A stretch of 64,000 nucleotides of DNA from Alteromonas sp. RKMC-009 (GTDB taxonomy: Bacteria; Pseudomonadota; Gammaproteobacteria; Enterobacterales; Alteromonadaceae). Every line of letters starts with the position of its first letter. Position 1 is the stretch's first letter. The notes under the pieces were generated by a model. The model made no database searches. It saw only the letters and a program-made list of their open reading frames with translations, and had not been told where the DNA came from. This document shows positions 58,426 through 64,000 of the stretch, piece after piece. The stretch covers positions 3,596,001 to 3,660,000 of the forward strand of contig NZ_CP031010.1 in assembly GCF_003584565.2 (NCBI RefSeq). The letters run 5' to 3'. Position numbers and translations under genes: made by a program.

Positions 58426-61203
58426 TTATAACGCGCTGATTGTGGCGTGCTGTTCTTTCAGTTTTGCCAACGCCGTTTCAGCTTCTTCCAGCTTACTACG
58501 TTCTTTGGCAATTACCGCTTCCGGTGCACTGTTTACAAACTTCTCGTTTGCCAGCTTACCCTGAGCACGGGCAACGTCCTGCTCTGCTTTACCCATCGCC
58601 TTGGCGATACGGGCAAGCTCAGCGTCTTTGTCAATCAGACCTGCCATTGGGATAAGAATTTCCATCTCTCCCACCAGCGCGGTGGCACTGGCCGGCGCCT
58701 GTTCACCCGCTTTTAACGTGGTAACAGATTCCAGCTTCGCCAGCTTATCGATGAACGGAGCGGCCAAATCAAGACGGGCCTGATCCTGCTCACTCACATT
58801 ACGCAGAATAGCGTTTAGCGGCTTGTTAGGAGAAATGTCCATTTCACCACGGATATTACGGATACCGATGATGAAACGCTTCAGCCACTCGATATCGGCC
58901 AGTACCTTGTCGTTCTCACGTTCCGCTTTCACTTCAGGGAAAGACTGGATCATGATGCTGGTCTCGCCTTCTTTCACACCGGCGTCACTTAGCGGCGCGA
59001 CACGCTGCCAGATGGTGTCGGTGATGAACGGCATGAGTGGGTGAAGCAGACGCAATAACTGCTCAAGTACGTTAATCAGCGTATGTCGGGTACCACGCTT
59101 CTCAGCATCGGTAGACGCCTCACTGTTCAGTACCGGCTTGGTCAGCTCCAGATACCAGTCACAGAACTGGTTCCAGGTAAACTCGTACACGGTTTGAGCA
59201 GCGATATCGAAGCGGTAATCAGCCAGCGCCGATTCAAACTCTTTCAGGGTTTTCTGGAATTGTGCCCAGATCCACTGATCCGCCAGACTCAGTACCAGTT
59301 CACCACCGTCACGACCGGTATCTTCGGTCTCGGTGTTCATCAGTACAAAGCGTGACGCGTTCCAGATCTTGTTACAGAAGTTACGGTAACCCTCAACGCG
59401 GCCCATATCGAAGTTGATATCACGGCTGGTTGACGCCATTGCGGCGAAGGTGAAGCGCAGCGCATCCGTACCGTAGGCATTGATGCCGTCAGGGAACTGT
59501 TTGCGGGTGTTCTTCTCAATCTTCTTCGCCAATTGCGGCTGCATCATGCCTGATGTGCGCTTGGTCACCAGTGATTCCAGATCGATACCGTCAATCAAAT
59601 CGATAGGGTCCAGCACGTTACCTTTCGACTTCGACATTTTGTCGCCGTTCTCATCACGGATAAGACCGGTAATGTAGATATCTTTGAACGGGATCTTGCC
59701 AGTGAATTTCTTCGTCATCATGATCATTCTGGCCACCCAGAAGAAAATGATGTCAAAACCGGTGACCAGCACTGACGATGGTACAAACGTATCCAGTTCC
59801 GGCGTTTCTTCCGGCCAGCCCATGGTCGCAAACGGCCACAGCGCAGAAGAGAACCAGGTATCCAGTACATCATTGTCCTGTTTCAGTTCAACGGCGTCTT
59901 CCAGCTTGTAGCGACTCCGCACTTCCGCTTCGTCACGGCCAACGAATACATTACCTTCATTGTCGTACCATGCCGGGATGCGGTGTCCCCACCACAGCTG
60001 ACGGGAAATACACCAGTCCTGAATGTTGTTCATCCACTGGTAGTAAGTTTTATTCCAGTTCTCAGGGATAAAGCGGATTTCACCGCTTTCCACCGCTTCA
60101 ACCGCAGGCTTTGCCAGCGATTCAACGGCAACGTACCACTGGTCAGTCAGATAGGGTTCAATAACTGCACCGGTACGGTCGCCGCGGGGCACTTTAAGTT
60201 TGTGATCAACCACTTTCACCAGCAGACCTTCGGCGTCCAGATCAGCAACAATTTGCTTACGGGCGTCAAAACGGTCAAGACCGCGATAAGCTTCAGGGGC
60301 CTCATCGTTAATCTTTGCGTCGTCGGTGAACAGGTTGATCATCGGCAGGCTATGACGCTTACCCATGTCGTAATCGTTGAAATCGTGTGCCGGGGTGATT
60401 TTCACGCAGCCGGTGCCGAATTCCGGATCCACATAATCATCGGCGATAATAGGGATCAAGCGACCGGTAATTGGCAGGCGTATTTCCTTGCCTATCATGG
60501 ACTGATAACGCTCGTCATCAGGATGAACCGCAACAGCCGTATCGCCCAGCATGGTTTCAGGACGGGTAGTTGCCACGACCAGTTCACCGGAACCGTCAGC
60601 TAGCGGATAGCGCATGTGCCACATGTGGCCGGCTTCTTCTTCGTTCAGTACTTCAAGGTCAGAAACCGCTGTGTGCAGTACCGGATCCCAGTTAACCAGA
60701 CGCTTACCGCGGTAAATCAAACCTTCTTCATGCAAGCGAACAAAAACTTCTGTTACCGCTTTGGACAAATTGTCGTCCATGGTGAACACTTCACGGTCCC
60801 AGTCGGTAGACGTGCCCAGACGGCGCATCTGCCTGGTGATAGTGCCACCGGACTCTTCTTTCCATTCCCAGATCTTGTCGATAAAGGCTTCACGGCCTAA
60901 ATCGTGACGGGTCTTGCCTTCAGCATTCAGACGGCGCTCTACCACCATCTGGGTAGCGATACCCGCGTGGTCCGTACCCACCTGCCATAAAGTGTTGTCG
61001 CCCTTCATGCGGTGATAACGGGTTAACGCGTCCATGATAGTTTGCTGGAAGCCGTGGCCCATGTGCAAACTGCCTGTTACGTTTGGTGGCGGCAGTAAAA
61101 TACAATACGGGTCACCGTGTCCGGATGGCTTGAAATAGCCTGCTGCTTCCCATTTTTCGTAGCATTGCTGCTCAATGGATTGCGGTTCGAAGGTTTTATC
61201 CAT
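58426..61203 (-). CDS. valS: valyl-tRNA synthetase
   Basis: Charges tRNA-Val and edits mischarged Thr. 925 residues, with HMGH (HIGH-type) in [16 protein letters not shown] near residue 45, the editing domain (about 190-330; [17 protein letters not shown]) and KMSKSKGN near residue 530. The C-terminal coiled-coil arm (about 860-925; [27 protein letters not shown]) is typical of ValS. Follows holC by 9 bases on the same strand, an arrangement with pepA upstream that is widely conserved. Confidence 0.97.
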   Translation of the reverse strand: MDKTFEPQSIEQQCYEKWEAAGYFKPSGHGDPYCILLPPPNVTGSLHMGHGFQQTIMDALTRYHRMKGDNTLWQVGTDHAGIATQMVVERRLNAEGKTRHDLGREAFIDKIWEWKEESGGTITRQMRRLGTSTDWDREVFTMDDNLSKAVTEVFVRLHEEGLIYRGKRLVNWDPVLHTAVSDLEVLNEEEAGHMWHMRYPLADGSGELVVATTRPETMLGDTAVAVHPDDERYQSMIGKEIRLPITGRLIPIIADDYVDPEFGTGCVKITPAHDFNDYDMGKRHSLPMINLFTDDAKINDEAPEAYRGLDRFDARKQIVADLDAEGLLVKVVDHKLKVPRGDRTGAVIEPYLTDQWYVAVESLAKPAVEAVESGEIRFIPENWNKTYYQWMNNIQDWCISRQLWWGHRIPAWYDNEGNVFVGRDEAEVRSRYKLEDAVELKQDNDVLDTWFSSALWPFATMGWPEETPELDTFVPSSVLVTGFDIIFFWVARMIMMTKKFTGKIPFKDIYITGLIRDENGDKMSKSKGNVLDPIDLIDGIDLESLVTKRTSGMMQPQLAKKIEKNTRKQFPDGINAYGTDALRFTFAAMASTSRDINFDMGRVEGYRNFCNKIWNASRFVLMNTETEDTGRDGGELVLSLADQWIWAQFQKTLKEFESALADYRFDIAAQTVYEFTWNQFCDWYLELTKPVLNSEASTDAEKRGTRHTLINVLEQLLRLLHPLMPFITDTIWQRVAPLSDAGVKEGETSIMIQSFPEVKAERENDKVLADIEWLKRFIIGIRNIRGEMDISPNKPLNAILRNVSEQDQARLDLAAPFIDKLAKLESVTTLKAGEQAPASATALVGEMEILIPMAGLIDKDAELARIAKAMGKAEQDVARAQGKLANEKFVNSAPEAVIAKERSKLEEAETALAKLKEQHATISAL

Positions 61204-61212
61204 TACTTACTC

Positions 61213-61641
61213 TCAACTGTCAGCAGATTTAAACTGCAACTGGCAGCCAGCCTGCTGATATTGTTTATAGCGAACCCGTGCCGCCTGTTTGGCGTCATCC
61301 GCCACCGGCACGAAGTCATAAATCGTTTGATAAGAATGCGGGGAGCTTAACATTTCCCCGCTTAAATTGACGATGAGATTGCGGCGGGAAAGTTGATTTT
61401 CCTGCCAGCAGATTTCCACCGGCGTACCGGCGCCCGGCCCTTCCCCGCACAAATTGTGCGGCACAAAGCGGCCAGCCGGCAATTGCCAGAGCAGCTCATC
61501 CACTGCTTCAGCGGAAGATTTGTCTGCACACAATACAACGCACTTCTGTCGCTGAGAATATGCAGTGGCAATCAGATCGCAGGCGCGGGATTCACCCGCG
61601 TCCTTACCATCACTGAGTTGCCAGAAGGTTACCTGAGGCAT
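61213..61641 (-). CDS. holC: DNA polymerase III chi subunit HolC
   Basis: A 142-residue clamp-loader accessory that links the replisome to SSB. Features: MPQVTFWQLSDG at the start, ACDLIATAYSQRQKCVVLCAD, DELLWQLPAGRFVPHNLCGEGP, and RYKQYQQAGCQLQ at the end. It starts 5 bases after pepA stops and precedes valS, in the standard pepA-holC-valS order. Confidence 0.93.
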   Translation of the reverse strand: MPQVTFWQLSDGKDAGESRACDLIATAYSQRQKCVVLCADKSSAEAVDELLWQLPAGRFVPHNLCGEGPGAGTPVEICWQENQLSRRNLIVNLSGEMLSSPHSYQTIYDFVPVADDAKQAARVRYKQYQQAGCQLQFKSADS

Positions 61642-61646
61642 TGCGC

Positions 61647-63152
61647 TCAGTCCTCTTGTTTAATGCCTGAGCGGTTCATCAGGAACTGCGACAACATCGG
61701 TACCGGACGACCGGTGGCACCTTTGTTCTTGCCGCTTCGCCACGCTGTACCGGCGATGTCCATGTGCGCCCAGTTGTATTTCTTGGTGAAGCGGGACAGG
61801 AAACACGCTGCAGTAATAGAACCGGCTGCGCGGCCACCTAAGTTGGTGAAATCGGCAAACGGGCTTTCCAGCTGATCCTGATACTCATCCCACACAGGTA
61901 AACGCCATGCACGGTCAGAACTCTGATCGCCGGCATTCATCAGTTCATGGGCCAGCGGATTATGTGTGCTCATCAGTCCGGTTGCATGGTTACCCAGTGC
62001 AACAATCACCGCGCCGGTTAAAGTTGCCACGTCGATAACCAGTTCAGGCTCAAAACGCTCAACGTAAGTTAATGCATCACATAACACCAGACGGCCTTCT
62101 GCATCGGTATTTAACACTTCAACAGTCTGGCCGGACATGGTGGTGAGAATATCACCCGGGCGATAGGATTTGCCGTCCGGCATGTTTTCACAGCCAGCCA
62201 GCACGCCGATAACATTAACCGGCAGGTTCAGTTCAGCAACGGTTTGCATGGTCCCCAGCACACCGGCGGCTCCGCCCATGTCGTACTTCATCTCATCCAT
62301 GCCTTCGCCTGGCTTGATGGAAATGCCGCCTGAGTCGAAGGTAAGGCCTTTACCCACCAGCACGATAGGCGCCTGATCATCCGGACCGCCTTTGTGAGTA
62401 ATGATACTCATCATGGATTCATTTTCAGAACCGCGACCTACAGCCAGGTAAGAATTCATGCCCAGCTCAGCCATCATGGCTTCATTTACCACTTCTGCAC
62501 TGATGCTGTCGTAGTTTTCAGCCAGCGACTGTGCCTGTTCCCACAGGTAGGCAGGGTTACAAATGTTTGGCGGCATGTTCGCCACGTCTTTGGTAAGGCT
62601 GGCACCTTTAGAAATCGCCAGTCCATGCTCAATAGCACGCTCGCCCACGGTAAGTTCACGGCGTGTAGGTACGTTCAGAACAATTTTACGTAACGGACGA
62701 CGGGGTTCGCCCTTTTTGGTTTTCAGTTGCAGGAAGGTGTACAGGGAATCCTGCGTCGCTTCTACCGCCTGGCGCACTTTCCAGTAGGTATCACGGCCTT
62801 TCACGTGCAGTTCAGTAAGGAAGCACACCGCCTCCATCGAGCCGGTTTCATTCAGGGTTTTAATGGTTTTCGCGATGATTTGCTTATACTGACGCTCGTC
62901 CAGTTCACGCTCTTTACCGCAACCGACCAGTAACACCCGCTCGCTTAATACATTGGGTACATGATGCAGAAGTAACATCTGACCGGCTTTCCCTTCCAGG
63001 TCGCCGCGACGTAGCAGATTACTGATGTAACCTTCACTGATTTCATCCAGCTGTTCAGCCACCGCAGTTAAGCGACGAGGCTCGAAGACACCAACCACGA
63101 TACAGGCGCTGCGTTGTTTCTCCGGACTGCCACTTTTTACACTAAATTCCAC
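61647..63152 (-). CDS. pepA: leucyl aminopeptidase PepA
   Basis: A 501-residue M17 di-zinc aminopeptidase; in E. coli it also binds DNA in XerCD recombination and carAB control. The signature [10 protein letters not shown] and the metal ligands in [15 protein letters not shown] and [12 protein letters not shown] are present. Start GTG at 63152 with GAGGTG upstream. N-terminal domain (about 1-165) and catalytic domain (about 170-501). Divergent from lptF, the usual arrangement. Confidence 0.95.
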   Translation of the reverse strand: MEFSVKSGSPEKQRSACIVVGVFEPRRLTAVAEQLDEISEGYISNLLRRGDLEGKAGQMLLLHHVPNVLSERVLLVGCGKERELDERQYKQIIAKTIKTLNETGSMEAVCFLTELHVKGRDTYWKVRQAVEATQDSLYTFLQLKTKKGEPRRPLRKIVLNVPTRRELTVGERAIEHGLAISKGASLTKDVANMPPNICNPAYLWEQAQSLAENYDSISAEVVNEAMMAELGMNSYLAVGRGSENESMMSIITHKGGPDDQAPIVLVGKGLTFDSGGISIKPGEGMDEMKYDMGGAAGVLGTMQTVAELNLPVNVIGVLAGCENMPDGKSYRPGDILTTMSGQTVEVLNTDAEGRLVLCDALTYVERFEPELVIDVATLTGAVIVALGNHATGLMSTHNPLAHELMNAGDQSSDRAWRLPVWDEYQDQLESPFADFTNLGGRAAGSITAACFLSRFTKKYNWAHMDIAGTAWRSGKNKGATGRPVPMLSQFLMNRSGIKQED

Positions 63153-63449
63153 GATAACACCTCGCTCTTTTTATCTTGTGAATTGCATGACGATAATTTC
63201 GCATAACGTTTTGCGCTGCTTTATGTTTTAATACGCAGCCATATAAGCGATAAGACTGTGTTTGACGCTTTCTGTCGTGTTTGCCGTACTGCTACAATAG
63301 TCTGTGACTTGTGTAACGAAAACGGAAAAATTTGCGTCGTTTTCATGCAATCGGGTTATTGATATACAGGCAAAACTTGTAAAAACAGTTAGTTTACTCA
63401 ACATCGTGCGCTTTTTCACTATAAATCCAAATTTTCCAGAGGTGCCGGA

Positions 63450-64000
63450 ATGCTGATATTCCGTTATCTGATAAAGGAAACGCTTAAGTCACAGATGGCC
63501 ATCTTTTTTATCCTGATGGCCATTTTTGTCACTTTGCGTTTCGTGCGTGTACTCGGCGACGCATCAGACGGCGATATTCCCGCCGGGCTTGTGCTGGGTT
63601 TCCTTGGCCTGTACGCGCCCATACTCTCTTCTCTCGTTCTGCCCATCAGTGCTTATCTTGGCATTATGCTCGCTCATGGCCGGCTTTACGTCGACTCTGA
63701 AATGACCGTTATGCGGGCCTGCGGGATAAGCGAGTGGTACATCACCAGAGTGATGCTGTTGCTGTCTGTGTTCATAATGATTATTTGTGGTGTGATTACT
63801 CTTTATCTAGCCCCCAGTGCGGCAGAAAGTGAGTACCAGCTTCGCGAAAAAGCCAGAAGTGAAGCGGGCTTTTCAGCTATTATGCCAGGCCGGTTCCAGC
63901 AAACCGGTAACGAGAAAGCGGTTATTTTCGTGCACGACATCGACAGTCAGGACGATACCTTGAAACGGGTTTTCCTGTCTCAAACCCAGCAGGACGGTAA
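63450..64000 (+). CDS. lptF: LPS export permease LptF, 3'-truncated by window edge
   Basis: The first 183 codons of an inner-membrane permease of the LptB2FGC lipopolysaccharide exporter. The ATG at 63450 (preceded by AGAGGTGCCGG) opens a frame that runs past the end of the window. The N-terminus (MLIFRYLIKETLKSQMAIF) with the following membrane helices at about 12-34, 46-72 and 98-122, and the LYVDSEMTVMRACGIS segment (a coupling-helix region contacting LptB), identify LptF. The periplasmic domain begins near residue 125. Divergent from pepA. Confidence 0.93.
   Translation, partial: MLIFRYLIKETLKSQMAIFFILMAIFVTLRFVRVLGDASDGDIPAGLVLGFLGLYAPILSSLVLPISAYLGIMLAHGRLYVDSEMTVMRACGISEWYITRVMLLLSVFIMIICGVITLYLAPSAAESEYQLREKARSEAGFSAIMPGRFQQTGNEKAVIFVHDIDSQDDTLKRVFLSQTQQDG

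Noticed and set aside
59983..60603. 206-residue plus-strand frame inside valS
   Set aside because: Lies wholly antisense to a long, fully recognised gene, has no ribosome-binding site and no recognisable protein features.

Overview
The window looks like a stretch of chromosome from a marine gammaproteobacterium of the Alteromonas/Alteromonadaceae type. This is inferred from recognisable protein families and neighbourhoods, not from a database search. Supporting signs are a prpC-acnD-prpF propionate operon that uses AcnD/PrpF instead of PrpD, ArcB, gltBD, a tyrS/M23-peptidase divergent pair, glnA-DUF4124-ntrB-ntrC, typA divergent from glnA, valS-holC-pepA divergent from lptF, and PEP-CTERM/GlyGly-CTERM-like tails. 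Genes are dense, and many transcription units end in clear GC-stem/T-run terminators. I saw no rRNA, tRNA, CRISPR array, insertion sequence or phage gene.

Layout. 1-5509: the 3' part of prpC, acnD, prpF and a degenerate SpoT-like HD protein. 5650-7362: an M1 metallopeptidase lipoprotein preceded by two strong dyads. 7371-11850 (minus): ydbT, ydbS and arcB. 11851-12588: a long gltB upstream region with a near-perfect ARG box. 12589-18488: gltB-gltD. 18688-22532: an accessory-looking pair, a PEP-CTERM-like secreted protein and a large multidomain GH10 xylanase. 22734-27241: small secreted and membrane proteins, mtnN, a CbiB-like protein, rhodanese, DUF2721 and GNAT. 27337-32119: tyrS, M23 peptidase, a 2-hydroxyacid dehydrogenase, GST and erpA. 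32331-35801: a nitrate transporter and a fused PP2C phosphatase-Ser/Thr kinase behind a sigma-54/NtrC-like promoter and an attenuator leader. 35806-42662: a coiled-coil membrane protein, an unusual ClC, HemJ, a UPF0149-like protein, an unusual Nramp, a PatB/MalY lyase and a single-domain response regulator. 42857-49890: typA and the nitrogen-control block glnA, DUF4124, ntrB, ntrC. 50010-58357: an Hpt-HD-GYP protein, an acyltransferase, rraB, a subclass B1-like metallo-beta-lactamase, a choice-of-anchor H protein, and an orphan substrate-binding protein followed by a TorS-like hybrid kinase. 58426-64000: valS, holC, pepA and the 5' part of lptF.

How it fits together. A nitrogen-assimilation theme runs through the window: gltBD and glnA (the GS-GOGAT cycle), the NtrB/NtrC control pair, and a nitrate transporter operon. 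NtrC-like dyads lie at glnA and over the ntrB promoter, and weaker half-sites lie upstream of narK. Sigma-54-like -24/-12 elements lie at glnA and narK. The narK leader ends in an intrinsic terminator 18 bases before the start codon. The terminator's left arm overlaps a stem with a hexaloop carrying A1 and G4, which resembles the attenuators controlled by NasR/NasT ANTAR proteins.

Most interesting points for follow-up are that narK leader and its kinase-phosphatase partner, three family members that lack canonical catalytic or transport residues (SpoT-like HD, Nramp, ClC), the xylanase island with tandem C-terminal modules of unknown family, and the substrate-binding-protein/hybrid-kinase pair.
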